NCBI GenBank assembly: GCA_024291935.2 | Contig: CM044316.1 | Coordinates: 72,866,501-72,930,500 of the forward strand | Reading direction: 5' to 3' | From: Okapia johnstoni | Taxonomy: Eukaryota; Chordata; Mammalia; Artiodactyla; Giraffidae | DNA length: 64,000 nt | In this document: positions 21,870 through 32,741 of the stretch, piece by piece | Layout of the letters: every line of letters begins with the position of its first letter | Position numbering within the stretch: the stretch's first letter is position 1 | Position numbers and translations under genes: made by a program | The notes under the pieces: model-generated | What the model was told of the DNA's origin: nothing | What the model saw: the letters and a program-made list of their open reading frames with translations, nothing else | The model's database searches: none

Positions 21870-22260
21870 ATGGTGAATTTTATGTGGCTATTTGACTGGC
21901 TAATAAGGCCCAGATAGTTGGTCAAATACTATTCTAGATGTTTCTGTCAGTGTTTTTGGATGAGATAAACATTTAAATTGGTGTACTTTGAGTAAAGCAG
22001 ATTGCCTTCTGTAAGGTGACTGGGCCTCATCCAAGCAGTTGGAGGCCTTTGAACTTGAATTGCAACATCAGTTCTGCCCGGGATCTCAAATCTGCCAGCC
22101 TGCCCTGAAGATTTTGGACTTGCCAGTTCTCTGTAATTACATTAGCCAGTTCCTTAAAGTCTCTCTCTCTCTCTCTCTCTCTCCCCCCCTCCCCCTCCCC
22201 TATATCTATCTATGTATCTAGGTTCTGTCAAAGAACGCTGGGTTCTTCGACAAATACAAT
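21870..22260 (+). repeat. Ancient mammalian interspersed repeat, family unassigned
   Basis: Recognisable as the mammalian repeat starting ggtgaattttatgtggctat, with ggtcaaatactattctagat, cctcatccaagcagttggag, gccagcctgccctgaagatt and gccagttccttaaagtctct. The C/T-rich stretch at 22157-22197 is a (CT)n expansion within it. Confidence 0.6.
22157..22220 (+). repeat. (CT)n / C-rich / (TATC)n microsatellite
   Basis: About 12 CT units, then C-rich sequence (ccccccctccccctcccc), then tatctatctatgtatcta. Confidence 0.9.
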
Positions 22261-22539
22261 AGGTGAGCTGGAAGTTCACAAGGTCATGATCAGACGGTAA
22301 AATTGAGGATTTCTGATTGAATGATTATATGTAATCTCTGGTCGGTTAAAAACATTAGTGAATTTTTTTCCAAAATGCTTAACCCATTCACAGGGCATTA
22401 ATAAACAATGGGAGTGTTTAGTCATACACAACATCCCATTTTCTTAGGATATGCTTAAGGTTAAGCTTTGTTCTTAAGGATAATTCAGATGATAAAAATA
22501 AATAATAGCAATAGTGATAATGATGAGGACATTGGCAGT
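22261..22539. other. Unassigned sequence
   Basis: No repeat or gene recognised. Confidence 0.4.
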
Positions 22540-22655
22540 AATAGTGATATTAACAGGTAACAATAACAAGCACTTTGTGTCAGGCTCTTTTAAGCACTCC
22601 ATGTGTATTATTACATTGAAACTTTACAATAATTATAAGTATATTGGGCGGAACT
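22540..22655 (+). repeat. MIR SINE, part 1 (continues at 24091)
   Basis: aacaagcactttgtgtcagg, ctcttttaagcactccatgt and cattgaaactttacaataat are the 5' and core parts of MIR. The copy is split by 1.4 kb of younger insertions and resumes at 24091. Confidence 0.8.
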
Positions 22656-22657
22656 GG

Positions 22658-22871
22658 CATGGAGTTCTCAGTCATGTCTGAGTCTTTGTGGCCCCATGAA
22701 TTGTAGCCTGTCAGACTCCTCTGCCCATGGAATTTTCCAGACAAGAATACTGGAGTGAGTTGCCACGCCCTCCTCCAGGGGATCTTCCTGACCCAGGGAT
22801 CGAAACAGCGTCTCTTGTGTCTCCTGCATTGGTAGGAGGATTCTTGCCCACTAGTGCCACCTGTGAAGCCC
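22658..22871 (-). mobile_element. Bov-tA SINE
   Basis: Reverse orientation, from cagtcatgtctgagtctttg to the head complement gccacctgtgaagccc. It abuts the tail of the following BovB with about 30 bases between, inside the split MIR. Confidence 0.92.
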
Positions 22872-22904
22872 ATATAAGCACACTGGTTAGCTTTAGTTTG
22901 CTGC

Positions 22905-23510
22905 TTTTGTTTAGTTGGTAAGTCATGTCTGACTCTTTGTGACCCATGGACTGCAGCATGCCAGGCTTCCCTGTCCTTCACTATCCGCAGATTTGTTCAA
23001 AGTCATGTCCCTTGAGTCAGTGATGCCATCCAAACATCTCATCCTCAGTTGCCCCCTTCTCCTTCTGCCCTCAATCTTTCCAGCATCAGGGTCTTTTCCA
23101 ATGAGTGGGCTCTTCGCATCCAGTGGCCAGAGTATTGGAGCTTCAGCTTCAGCATCAGTCCTTCCGATGAATATTCAGGGTTGATTTCCTTTAGGACTGA
23201 CTGGTTGGATCTCCTTACTGTCCAAGGGACTCTCAAGAGTCTTCTCCAGCACCACAAATTGAAAGCAGCCATTCTTCTGTGCTCAGCTTTCTTTATGGTC
23301 CGATTCCCACATCTGTACATGACTACTGGAAAAATGTCTCTGCTTTTTAATATGCTGTCTAGGTTTGTCATAGATTTTCTTCCAAGGAGCAAACATCTTT
23401 TAATTTTTTGGCTGTGGTCACCATCCATAGTGATTTTAGAGCCTGAGAAAAGAAAATCTGAGACAGATTTTAGAATCTGTTTCCACTTTTTCTCCTTTTT
23501 ATTAGTCATG
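22905..23510 (-). mobile_element. BovB LINE, part 1 (3' portion)
   Basis: Reverse orientation from the tail (gcttttgtttagttggtaag) through C-terminal coding sequence. Minus-strand frame 23045-23650 covers it and shows landmarks such as LLLGRKSMTNLDSILKSRDI and RMAAFNLWCWRRLLRVPW, then runs into the nested SINE. The copy is broken and inactive. Confidence 0.93.
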
Positions 23511-23513
23511 ACG

Positions 23514-23732
23514 GCTTCCCAGGTGGCACTAGTGGTAAAGAATCTTCCTGTCAATGCAGGAGACCTAAGAGAAGGGGTTTGATCCCTGGATTGGGAAGAT
23601 CCCTTGGAGGAGGGCAACCCACTCCAGTATTCTTGCCTGGAGAATCCCATGGACAGAGGAGCCTGGCAGGCTACAGTCTATGGGGTCACACAGAGTTGGA
23701 AACGACTGAAGTGACTTAGCACAGCACAGCAT
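23514..23732 (+). mobile_element. Bov-tA SINE nested in BovB
   Basis: Forward orientation, ggcttcccaggtggcactag to acttagcacagcacagc. It interrupts BovB coding sequence; an imperfect 11-bp direct repeat attag(tca/ctg)tga at about 23500-23510 and 23733-23743 fits a target duplication. Confidence 0.93.
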
Positions 23733-24090
23733 TAGCTGTGAAGTGATGGGACCGGATACCATGATCTTACATTTTTGGATATTGAGTTCCAAGTCAGCTT
23801 TTTTTTCACTCTCCTCTTTCACCCTCATCAAGAGGCTCTTTAGTTCCTCTTTTCTTTCTGCCATTAGAGTGGTCATACCCGAGGTTGTTGATATTTCCCC
23901 CCGCAATCTTGATTCCAGCTTGTGCTTCATCCAGCCTGGCATTTTGCATGTTGTACTCTGCATATAAGTTAAATAAGCAGGGTGACAATATATAGCTTTG
24001 ATGTACTCCTTTCCCAATTTTGAACCAGTCTGTTGTTCCGTGTACAGTTCTAACTGTTGCATCTTGACCGGCATACAGGTTTCTCAGCAG
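23733..24090 (-). mobile_element. BovB LINE, part 2 (reverse transcriptase region)
   Basis: Continuation of the same BovB after the nested SINE. Minus-strand text shows TTDWFKIGKGVHQSYILSPC and LFNLYAEY (reverse transcriptase palm). At the site of the catalytic box the sequence is deleted or changed (plus 'gtggtcatacccgaggttgt' lacks the YADD codons), so this copy is dead. Truncation at the aspect of LLRNLYAGQ. Confidence 0.92.
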
Positions 24091-24240
24091 ATACATACAG
24101 CTTTATTTTAGAGATGAAGAAACCAAAACATATAAAGGTGAAACAAATTACCTAAAACTACACAACAACTAAGTGATGATGTGGTGCTGGAAACTAGATC
24201 TGCTTTACCACTCCACTTACTCTTCATATTTTAACTTGGA
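24091..24240 (+). repeat. MIR SINE, part 2
   Basis: tacagctttattttagagat, gaagaaaccaaaacatataa and caaattacctaaaactacac are the 3' half of MIR ('ttttacagatgaggaaactgag...gtaacttgcccaaggtcaca') and complete part 1 at 22540-22655. Confidence 0.8.
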
Positions 24241-24256
24241 CACTACTGTAGAATAA

Positions 24257-24463
24257 CAAGTTTCCTGGGTAGCATAAAGAATCTGCCCACAATGTGGGAG
24301 ACCTGGGTTTGATCCCTGGGTTGGGAAGATCCCCTGGAGACAGGAATGGCTACCAACTCCAGTATTCTTGCCTGAAGAATTCCATGGAGAGAGGAGCCTA
24401 GTGGGCTATTGCCCATGGGGTCTCAAAGGGCCAGACATGGCTGAGCAACTAACACACCCACAA
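24257..24463 (+). mobile_element. Bov-tA SINE
   Basis: Forward orientation with a worn head (caagtttcctgggtagcata). The 10-bp direct repeat tgtagaataa at 24247-24256 and 24464-24473 is its target duplication. Confidence 0.94.
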
Positions 24464-24473
24464 TGTAGAATAA

Positions 24474-24709
24474 TCTAGAATCATTACTTTATTCTTCTTC
24501 TTTTCCCCTCTACAGCATCTTGCTCACATGTTACTCTGTCCTCAGTCTTCATCCTGGACACTGGTGAGCCCATGTCACTAACTGGATGTTCATGCCTGGG
24601 CAATTCACATTCAGCCCTGGAGACCTCACTGTCTCCTTCTACTCCATGAGGCCATCTTGGCCTCTGTGCCCCTTCCTGCCCCTCAACTTGTGAGCCTATG
24701 CATTTGCTT
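24474..24709. other. Unassigned sequence
   Basis: A 76-codon minus frame at 24484-24714 has no support. Confidence 0.4.
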
Positions 24710-25200
24710 AACATTTATTTCTGTAGTTGTACTTGTTTTCCATGACTGTACAACAAATCACTACAAACTTGTCTTAATACAATACAAAATTTTCATCTCA
24801 GTTTCTGTGGATCAGGAATTTTGGCACAATGTGACAAGATGCTCTGTTCAGGGCCTTACCAGGCGGAAATCAAGAGTTACTTGGGTCTCTGAGCTCATCT
24901 GAGGCTCGGGGTCCTCTCCCAACCTCACCAGTTGTTGGCCGAATTCAGTTCTTTGTGATTGTAAAGTCCTTGTTTTCTTGCTGGCTTGTGGTCAGGGATC
25001 ATGTTGATCTTTCAGAGGCCACCTATACTTGTCTGACACATGGCCTCTTCAAAGCCACAGTGTGTGTTTTCAAAGCCACCAGGAAAATCTATCTGATTTG
25101 TTTCTCTGTCTTCTAGAGCAGCTATTACTGGGGATCATCTGATTAGATCTTACCCAGTCACATTCAAGGAGACTTTTTTTCCCCCAAGCAATATGATTTA
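24710..25200 (-). repeat. MaLR-type (MLT1-like) LTR remnant
   Basis: tttccatgactgtacaacaa, atcactacaaacttgtctta and tcatctcagtttctgtggat follow the reverse complement of MLT1-like LTRs ('...tgctgtaacaaattaccacaaacttggtggcttaaaacaac...cacagttctg'). Very diverged; the right boundary is uncertain. Confidence 0.55.
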
Positions 25201-25284
25201 GAGGGCCATCCATTCTGATACATGTTACTATTGCTCTTTTATTTTTAGCTGCTATATTGCATCCCATTGTATGAACATAATAAT

Positions 25285-25625
25285 CATCCTTTGGATCTTA
25301 GTTCACACATTTCTTCAGGAAGGACTGTTCTGATCTGACAAACTCCCCCCAATATATCATTACCTGTAAATATATAGAGATACTGATAGATAGGAAAATA
25401 GATAGATTGATCAGGACCCCCAGTGAGGCACTCTCATAGAACTTGATATTTTTCTTTGTAATTTTTTTTTTTTACTCTTCATCATTATATGGATTACTTG
25501 GTTAATTTCTCTTCCCCACCAGTTTATAAGTCCCACGAAAGAAACAATCATGTTTATTTTGCTCACTACTCTGCCCTCATTTCCTAGCATGGAGTTCAAG
25601 ATCTAGTTGTTGAGTGAAGACTGTT
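25285..25625 (+). repeat. L2 LINE 3' end
   Basis: ttcacacatttcttcaggaa, ggactgttctgatctgacaa and the terminal part ccagtttataagtcccacga / ttgctcactactctgccctc / tagcatggagttcaag ... ttgttgagtga match the L2 end ('agactgtaagctccatgagggcagg...gcacatagtaggtgctcaataaa'). Confidence 0.7.
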
Positions 25626-26089
25626 CTGTTGCAAACATTTCTAACAGCGTGGTTTTAACAGAATTACATGGCTGTGGGCATTGGTGAAACATGGAAAAAA
25701 AGTTCAAAGTCAAAACCTCTATCAGTGAGAGCAGGAAACTGGAGGTTGGTGCACACAGGGCAGCAGACTTTGGAGCTGAAATAATGCTGGATTTCTGCAG
25801 TGGAGGGACAGATATTGCTTCTCTTTTCTCTGTCAGTAAAGAATTAAGTGTGTGTTTATAGGGCTCAAGGTTATTTTCTTTTGAGAAAGTTAATTGATGG
25901 AAGGTTAAGTAAAGCCACAAGTTTTTACTTAAAGAAAACAGGGAAAATGAAGACTTGCTTTAATTATGAGCAATGTGTCAAAAGAAATGTTTCCCAATTT
26001 AATCTTTTCTGGGAGTAAAACAATTCTTCCTGTAATTCAAATTCTTTAAAAAGGAGGGGGCTACATTCTACTCAAGCCTTCTTTTATAG
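25626..26089. other. Unassigned sequence
   Basis: A 105-codon minus frame at 25603-25920 has no splice or family support. Confidence 0.4.
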
Positions 26090-26111
26090 ACACATACACA
26101 CACACACACAG
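26090..26111 (+). repeat. (CA)n microsatellite, short
   Basis: acacatacacacacacacacaca; about nine CA units. Confidence 0.9.
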
Positions 26112-27803
26112 ACGTAATAGTCAGTCAGCTCCCTCTTAGATGACAACAAACAACCTGAATTAATTACGTGTATTAAAGCTTTTCTTTCCAAAGTATTTGC
26201 TTTCCAAAGATTAGTTTTTCCATGTTAGCTGCAGAAGGCACCCCTTTCTGGTTAACGAAGAGTTTCATTCTGGAAAGTGACTATAAAAGCTTAGTACCGC
26301 TCCCCCACCTAAAAAACACCCCAAATCCCAGAGGCCGAGGGTCAAAAATGTTACACATCCAATTGTGTCTTTTAAAGGCAGCTTAACTGAAATTCTCCTG
26401 GAGAAGGAGAGCAGAACAATCTTGGAACCGATTGACTGTTAACATTTGTTCTTAATCTATCAGAATTCTCCTACTCATGTTCACAGAGTTTCTTAGTATC
26501 CTCTGAAGCATTTTCAGTTGGGAAATCAGTCCAATCCCAGTAGTAAGGGAGGATTTAAAGGGATGGAGGAGGTGTTCTGTTGATTTCCCTTTTTCCTTCA
26601 ACGTCGATGATTAAGAAAACTCAATGACTTTGTTTCTTAGAGGTCAGTATTTGCTGTTGTTTTTTTCCCTTCTTGGTCTCCCCAAGGGGAATGTGTTGGT
26701 AGGGGAGGAATTATAGAAAAAATAGGAAGGAGAAAGGGAAGGGTGGGAAGAGGAGGATCTAAGACTGAAGATAGTAAGTGTAAGGTGAAATTGGCAGGAT
26801 TTAAGTAGCTTCCTCTAACTAAAGCGCTGTGAGCTCCATGTGGTGACATTATAACGGTCCTGAAATCTGAAACCCAGGAAAGGCAAGGGAAGACAGTGGG
26901 TGGGGAAATCTGAGGTTTCCTATACAATAAATTCTGGCCAAGGGCCAGAATCTTCGAGGGTTTTACAGTCATTTTCAGACTGGCCATGTTTCTTGTTTGT
27001 TTTAACTTTACACTCATGCAGATTTTCAGGAAGTTCAGGAAGAGATTTCACAATGAATTGGCTGTGCCTGGTATGATTTGTGATAAACAGTCACCTTCTG
27101 AAGGGTTAAAAAACAGTGGGGCAAAGCACACTCCAAAGAATACAGGGTAACTTCATATAGTATTGAGAAGTTATCAACATAAAATTCCACGAAATGCTTG
27201 GTCTGTGAGCATTGGCAGAGCAGCAGAAAAACAGTTACAGAAGATAAGTGGCTAAACCGAACGTTGGATGTAAGGCAGGCAGCAGGGGGTAAGACGTCAA
27301 AAGAAGCAGGTCATAGACCTCTATCCTTTGGCTCGGCAGAGGAGGTCAACCAGATGTATAAAAGAACAACCAAGGATTTGGAAAGAAAACAGCAGGTTCT
27401 TCCTTTCTCCCTACATGCAAGGGAAAAGGACACAGCTCTAGAAATAAGAGGGATAGAGATTTCCAGCTCCCCATGTACCACCCTGTAGTACCGACTCAGG
27501 GTCAGATGAACATCTTTAGAGGCTCTTTGCATTGAAAATATTATGAGGCCCTCCCCACTGGCAATTTAGAACAATACCTAAAGAGTGAAACACAGCTTGG
27601 GGGAATGCTGAAATTAAATCACTTCTTTCTAGATGTTTTGATTGCAGAACCTGGCTGAGTTCATTGGAGCTTGACTTCTCTTATTGGTGTGGATTTGGTG
27701 GCTCAGTTTTTGTTTGTTTGTTTGTTTTTAATGCCCTGGACCCATGCTGAGTCTGCCTGTTGGTTGATCCACCCCTAGACTCCTTCTATTAGGGGAAGCA
27801 CAC
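26112..27803. other. Unassigned sequence free of recognised repeats
   Basis: About 1.7 kb with no named repeat except a (GTTT)n run at 27709-27729. Frames at 26637-27017 (126 codons, minus) and 27198-27488 (96 codons, plus) have no splice or family evidence. Because it is low in repeats this is one of the better places to test for conserved non-coding DNA. Confidence 0.4.
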
Positions 27804-28239
27804 TGACTGAAACTGCCCACCCTCGCCAGGCACCATAGTAACCATTTGCATGAGTTGTTTTATGACAGGAGGTCCTGGTAAGGAACACAGAACTAATAAG
27901 CCACCACCAACCGGAAGAGTTCAGGAAAGGTCAAAAGGAGACACATGTGCGACCACCTCCCAGAATCCTTCTCTCTGGCATCCATCTTGGCTGGACAAGG
28001 CATGCACCACCAGGAAGGACTGTGAGTCAGAATGATTGGCTAAAAACAACCCAGAAACTAATCCCATGTGGCAGAGCTGTTCTCCTGGGTTCCCTTACCC
28101 TACTGCTCTCCACCGGGGTGCCCTTTCCCAATAAAATCTCTTGCTTTGTCAGCACATGTGTCTCCTCAGACAATTCATTTCCGAGTGTTACACAAGAGCC
28201 CAGTTTTGGACCCTGGAAGGGATCCCCCTTCCTGCAACA
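27804..28239 (+). repeat. Solo LTR of an endogenous retrovirus
   Basis: Starts tgactgaaactgcccaccct and ends cctgcaaca, so it has the TG...CA ends of an LTR. It carries a polyadenylation signal AATAAA at 28129-28134 followed by atctcttgctttgtcagcac and a T/G-rich stretch, the usual R-U5 layout; the upstream part (tttgcatgagttgttttatg, gaccacctcccagaatcctt, gattggctaaaaacaaccca) is U3-like with a CCAAT-type box (gattgg, 28034-28039). I recognise it as a common ruminant LTR (BTLTR-like). No internal retroviral genes are seen on either side. Flanking target duplication was not found, so ends are approximate. The 162- and 139-codon frames at 27947-28446 lie in or across it and are not genes. Confidence 0.8.
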
Positions 28240-28990
28240 CTTCCAGATCCAAATAGGGGCTGGAGAAGGCAGAGGGAGATGGGCCAGGGCGCAGAAACAG
28301 ATGACTATAGAAAGCCTTCCAGGATTGTCTTCCCTCAGAAGTGACTGCAGGTCCCAGGCCTCAGTGCTCCTGGCCAGTGAGGAGGGTGTGACGCTCTCCT
28401 CTTCCCCACCTGGGCTGGGCTGCTGTGTCTGAGGTGGGATAGGCAAGGGGGAGCCCTGACGGTACCATGGTGGTCACTTAGCATTTGAACTTCCAGCTTC
28501 ACAGTCAAGCCCCTGAAGGGAAAATGTCTGTACTTGAAGTAATCATAGGCTTTCTCCTCTAATACCAGCCTGCCCTGCCAGAGTGTCAGCAGCACAAAGG
28601 CCCCAGTATTCTTCCTCCATCACAGAGTACGCGGTGCATCCCCCTGCTGCTTGGCTCTCAGCTCCCTGTCTGGACAGGAACACAGCTGGGCTTTCATCTA
28701 ATGAGGGGTGGATTCAAGCTGATTACTTTTGTTTGGCCTTCACTGAAGACAACAGAGCAGGAGGTAGTTTGCATTTGTCTTGTATTCGAAGCCCCAGTGC
28801 GGGATGACTCAAGAACATTTTCTTCTCAGAGCAAAGGCTGTTAGGGAAAAACCTCATAAAATTTTCTTCTAAGAAAGGAACATTAAGAAAATATTCAGAA
28901 TTTTGTACAGAAAGCATGTATTACTTACATTATCAGAAAAGTAACACAGTATTAATTTAAAAGAGGCAAAAAGAGAAAATTATCTGAATC
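28240..28990. other. Unassigned sequence
   Basis: G/C-richer stretch after the LTR with several short frames on both strands, none supported. Confidence 0.4.
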
Positions 28991-29029
28991 TTTTCAGTAC
29001 TTGTCTAAAAGATAAATTCCTCTTTTTTC

Positions 29030-29400
29030 CTCATTCTCTTGTTGGCAACCTCCTCTACCCTCATGGCCCCAAAGTTCATGTATAGGCTCATGGTTCCCTA
29101 AATCTATACCCTTAGCTCAATCTTTTACGTGAACCCCCAACTCATATATATATCTAACTGACTGCTTGTCATCTCAGTATATAAATATATCATGTCTTCC
29201 TCAAACTCAACACCTGAGACACTGAAATTCTTTCATGACCTTCCCGAAATCCTTTCCTCCTTCTCGATTCTTCTCTCATTTATCATGCAATCAACCAATA
29301 ATCCAGTTGTTCAAATTATCCTTCTTTTTCCATTACTCTTTATCCTATATTTTCCTATATCCCACCAGCTTTCTCTTTCTGGTAAAGCCACACTTTCTTA
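29030..29400 (+). repeat. L2 LINE fragment
   Basis: ttggcaacctcctctaccct, caactcatatatatatctaa / ctgactgcttgtcatctcag, cttcctcaaactcaacacct and cccaccagctttctctttct match the order of L2 3' landmarks ('...actcatatatccaactgcctactcgacatctc...caaacttaacatgtcc'). Confidence 0.7.
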
Positions 29401-29401
29401 T

Positions 29402-29569
29402 ATAATAATACTAATACTTATTTAGCACTTGTGTTGTGCCAGATACTGTTCTAATTGCTTCATGTGTATTATCCCATTTAACCCTCACAATGACTCTAAG
29501 AAGCAAGTACTGTCATAATCCACATTTTATAGTTGAGGAAACGGAGGTACGAAGATGTTACATAACATC
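29402..29569 (+). repeat. MIR SINE, part 1
   Basis: ctaatacttatttagcactt, gtgttgtgccagatactgtt, ctaattgcttcatgtgtatt, tttaaccctcacaatgactc and tatagttgaggaaacggagg are nearly complete MIR core. It is interrupted by a Bov-tA. Confidence 0.93.
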
Positions 29570-29799
29570 ATGTGCCTGTGTGCTAAGTCGCTTCAGTTGT
29601 GTCCGACTCTTTGCGACTCTATGGACCATCATAGCTTGCCAGGCTCTTCTGTCCATAGTATTCTCCAGGCAAGAATACTGGAGTGTTGTCATGCCCTCCT
29701 CTAGGGGATCTTCCTGACCCAGGGATGCGACTTGTGTCTCTTATGTCTCCTGCATTGGCAGGCGGGTTCTTTACCACTAGCGTCACCTAGGAAGCCAAT
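29570..29799 (-). mobile_element. Bov-tA SINE inside MIR
   Basis: Reverse orientation, catgtgcctgtgtgctaagt to agcgtcacctaggaagcc. Target duplication ataacatc at 29562-29569 and 29800-29807 gives exact boundaries. Confidence 0.95.
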
Positions 29800-29860
29800 A
29801 TAACATCTCACAACAGGTAGCTAAGGGAGTAAGGGCTCAGACCCAAGCTGAGTAATGCCA
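29800..29860 (+). repeat. MIR SINE, part 2
   Basis: ataacatctcacaacaggta, gctaagggagtaagggctca completes the MIR ('...gtcacacagctagtaagtggcagagcc'). Confidence 0.8.
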
Positions 29861-30479
29861 GAACATATGCTCTCAATTCCAGTGCTGTTCTGCCTTCTCA
29901 AATTATTTCTTTTATACATATATATACACTCTGCCCTTCATCCTCACTATTTAGATAAAACGCTGATCATAATGTATCTGAGTGATCCCTCCTCCAGAAT
30001 TAAATACCTAAAACACAAATGTGTCACACTCCTGCCTAATTTCAATGAATTCTTAGAAATGATTCTCAATCTTCTCTGATTAATCCTTTCTCACTTAATC
30101 ATTAACTGGTTGTTCTCGCAGATGTGTTGCCAAATTTAAGGCAACACGCACGTGTTCTGTCTTATTGGTCTACCAGGGCTAATACTGTGGCAGTGACATC
30201 TATCACACAGAACACTGAACTGAGGTTACCATGAGATGATGGAGCAGGGCAGCAGGTTGCTAAGAAGCCTAGAGAAATGTCAAGTTGGGCCAAGGAAAGC
30301 ATACGTCCATGGACCACGAGGGAACTTTTCCATCTTTGTATAATCCAGGCAGGATGCAATTCTACCCAAACAGCAAAATAGCTCTGCGATAAATGCATAT
30401 GCAAGTCCAGTTCTCCCGTGTGCCACCAGCAATGCAGTATACAAACAGATATGAGGCACTCAGACATGTTAGGGAGAAC
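29861..30479. other. Probably continuing old L2-like sequence, otherwise unassigned
   Basis: 29,880-30,090 has L2-like words (cacactcctgcctaatttca / atgaattcttagaaatg). A 101-codon minus frame at 30162-30467 has no support. Confidence 0.4.
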
Positions 30480-30857
30480 AAGTCTAGAGGATGAAGTTCA
30501 AAGTCCTTCTCACAATGATAATGCCTCCTGTCTATTCTCTGGTCCCTTCTATCATCACCCCACTTCTCCCTTCACCCCAAACTCTGCTCCAGCTTATGTC
30601 TGAGCACACATTCCTCCTTCATACCTGCCCACCCAAAGATTCTCTCTCCTCTGCCTAGATGGCCCTTTCTTACCTTGTCTTTTTGGAAGATCTTTGTTTT
30701 TTAGGTTCACTCGAAGATCATCCCCTGTGTCTCTCCTGCTCTTTGTACCATGTAGATAAGCTGCTGTTCTCCCCCAAACTGGTTCATATGCTCACCTAAA
30801 TCACATCCTATCACAGAACATTGTAATCATTCATTTTTCTGTCTCCCTTACTAGACC
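30480..30857 (+). repeat. L2 LINE 3' region, part 1
   Basis: ggatgaagttcaaagtcctt, ccccaaactctgctccagct, tctctcctctgcctagatgg and ctgtctcccttactagacc follow L2 ('...cactctgctccagccac...ttccctctgcctggaa...'). It is split by a SINE at 30858. Confidence 0.75.
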
Positions 30858-31072
30858 CAGGTGGCACTAGTGGTAAAGAACCTGCCTGCCAATGCAGGAG
30901 ACATAAGAGACGTGAGTTCAATTGCTGTCGGGAAGATTCCCAGGAGGAGAGCATAGCGATCCACTCCAGTATTCTTGCCTGGAGAATCCCATGGACAGAG
31001 GAGCCTGTGGGCTGAAGTCCATAGGGTCTCAAAGAGTCAGACACAACTGAAGCGACTTAGCATGCATGCTCG
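30858..31072 (+). mobile_element. Bov-tA SINE inside L2
   Basis: Forward orientation, caggtggcactagtggtaaa to gaagcgacttagcatgcatg. Target duplication ctagacc at 30851-30857 and 31073-31079. Confidence 0.94.
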
Positions 31073-31190
31073 CTAGACCAGGAGCTCCTTAAAAGTAGGG
31101 TCTTTGCTCTGGTCATCTTTATACAGCAATTCTAAGCATACTGAATAACACATTGTAGGTGCCCCATAAATACTGGAATGAAGGAAGATA
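31073..31190 (+). repeat. L2 LINE 3' end, part 2
   Basis: gaccaggagctccttaaaag / tagggtctttgctctggtca ... cattgtaggtgccccataaa / tactggaatgaaggaa is the classic L2 terminus. Confidence 0.85.
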
Positions 31191-32627
31191 CACTGTTTCT
31201 GAACTATTCAATCAGGTCACAAGTGTGTCATTTTGGCTGGATGACCTGTATAGCACATTCTCTTCGACTTTATAATTTTTATGCTACCAAGGAGAGAACA
31301 CCAGAAAGCTTTATTTCAGCTAGGTGTCCTTTATCCTCAAGTAACATGGAAATGCCTATTATAAAAAGTGTCAGTAAAGGGCCAGAGATGCTTTAGTGGA
31401 ATCTCAGGATGAAGGAAAGGAAAGGAGTTTCTGTGTGCCAGCAACTTAATATTTTCCTGCTTCAGCTGTCCTGCCAGGGATTGCAATTCAGGAATGGATT
31501 TCAAGCTGAGCAGAGGAAAAAATGAGATGCTTAATGAAAATGGCCAAATGTTATCAACAGCTATTTTGTGAGAGGATCTGTGTCAGGAGCCATCCCCATG
31601 TAAAATGGACTTCTGCTGAAAACCAGCCATCTGCAGGCACATACCTCTCCTGAGGGAGCATTTTCACTTTTGTGCTTTTTCTGATGCTAAGAAATCAGAC
31701 ATTTGTGACTTACTACAGGGCAGTTATAGGCATGAAGGCAACTATTTCCTAGGAAATCTAAAAACTGAAATGAGAAATTCAGAAATAAAAATATTTTCTA
31801 TGTTAAAAATATATATATCAGAAAGCTTTTCAAAATTGAAAAAACAATAACTCTGCTTAATAAAATGTAGACTAATGAGAATCTGAAGATCCTTTTGTTT
31901 CTAGTATATTTTTGAAATTTCTAAATGATTAGTTTTCTTTTTTGCTAGGGAATTACAATACAATGACTGTGTGAAAGTGTCATTCTAAATAAATGTTATT
32001 AATTTCTCTGAATATATCTCTTTGAAGACTTAGTGTCTTGATATTTGACATCTCCATAGCGTATATAGAGAAGGAATATAGCAGAGAAGAAGGATTAAAG
32101 TGCTCCCAGTAAGAAATGTTAGTCTGACTTTATCATTTATAAATGACCTTGAGCAAGTCATTTAATGCCCCCAAAGTTTCAAGTACTTCATCTATAAAAC
32201 AATTTTTAAAGGTGTCTGTATCTTTCTACTCCCTATGTTCCAACCTCAACTTGTAAGAGGGAAATTGACCAGTACTTCTCACCTTAGAGGCAATTCTTTG
32301 AGGCCCAATACAACTATTTTCTCTGCAGTTACTTTTCATGGAAAGTCTAATATCTATTAGTCTTAGTTCCTTTTTTGGAAGGGATAATGCATTTATTTTT
32401 TCTGTTTAAGTGTGGTTGTTTTTTTCAAGGTGAAAGACTATTATCTTGGTTCTCAATTGTTTGAGAATCAAGAAAGGGGGATACATAATTAACTGGCAAT
32501 CTCCAGTGATCCCAACAGTAATACTTGTGATGTTAGTTGTGGATCAGGAAGACAGAAGTGTTAACAAACTTCCCGCCAGTCTTAGGACTTGATGGGAATC
32601 CTAGTAATTTTAAGATATCAAGTTATT
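31191..32627. other. Unassigned AT-rich sequence, no gene seen
   Basis: A 72-codon plus frame at 31178-31396 begins in the L2 end and is not supported. No named repeat in the rest. Confidence 0.45.
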
Positions 32628-32741
32628 TTTGTTTAGTCATAGGCATGTCCTACTCTTTGTGACCCCATGGACTGTAGCCCACCAGGCTCCTCTGTCCATG
32701 GGATTTCCCAGGCAAGAATACTGGAGTGGGTTGCCATTTCA
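32628..32741 (-). mobile_element. Bov-tA SINE, 5'-truncated
   Basis: Reverse orientation. Only the 3' half is present (catgtcctactctttgtgac to gagtgggttgccatttc); the tRNA-like head is missing, as in ordinary 5' truncation. Confidence 0.93.

Noticed and set aside
27947..28446. 162-codon plus and 139-codon minus frames
   Set aside because: They overlap each other and lie in or across the retroviral LTR, which is non-coding here.
32284..32320. Minus-strand exon-like block before a gtgagaag donor
   Set aside because: The upstream side has no pyrimidine tract and the block is too short to show coding signal.
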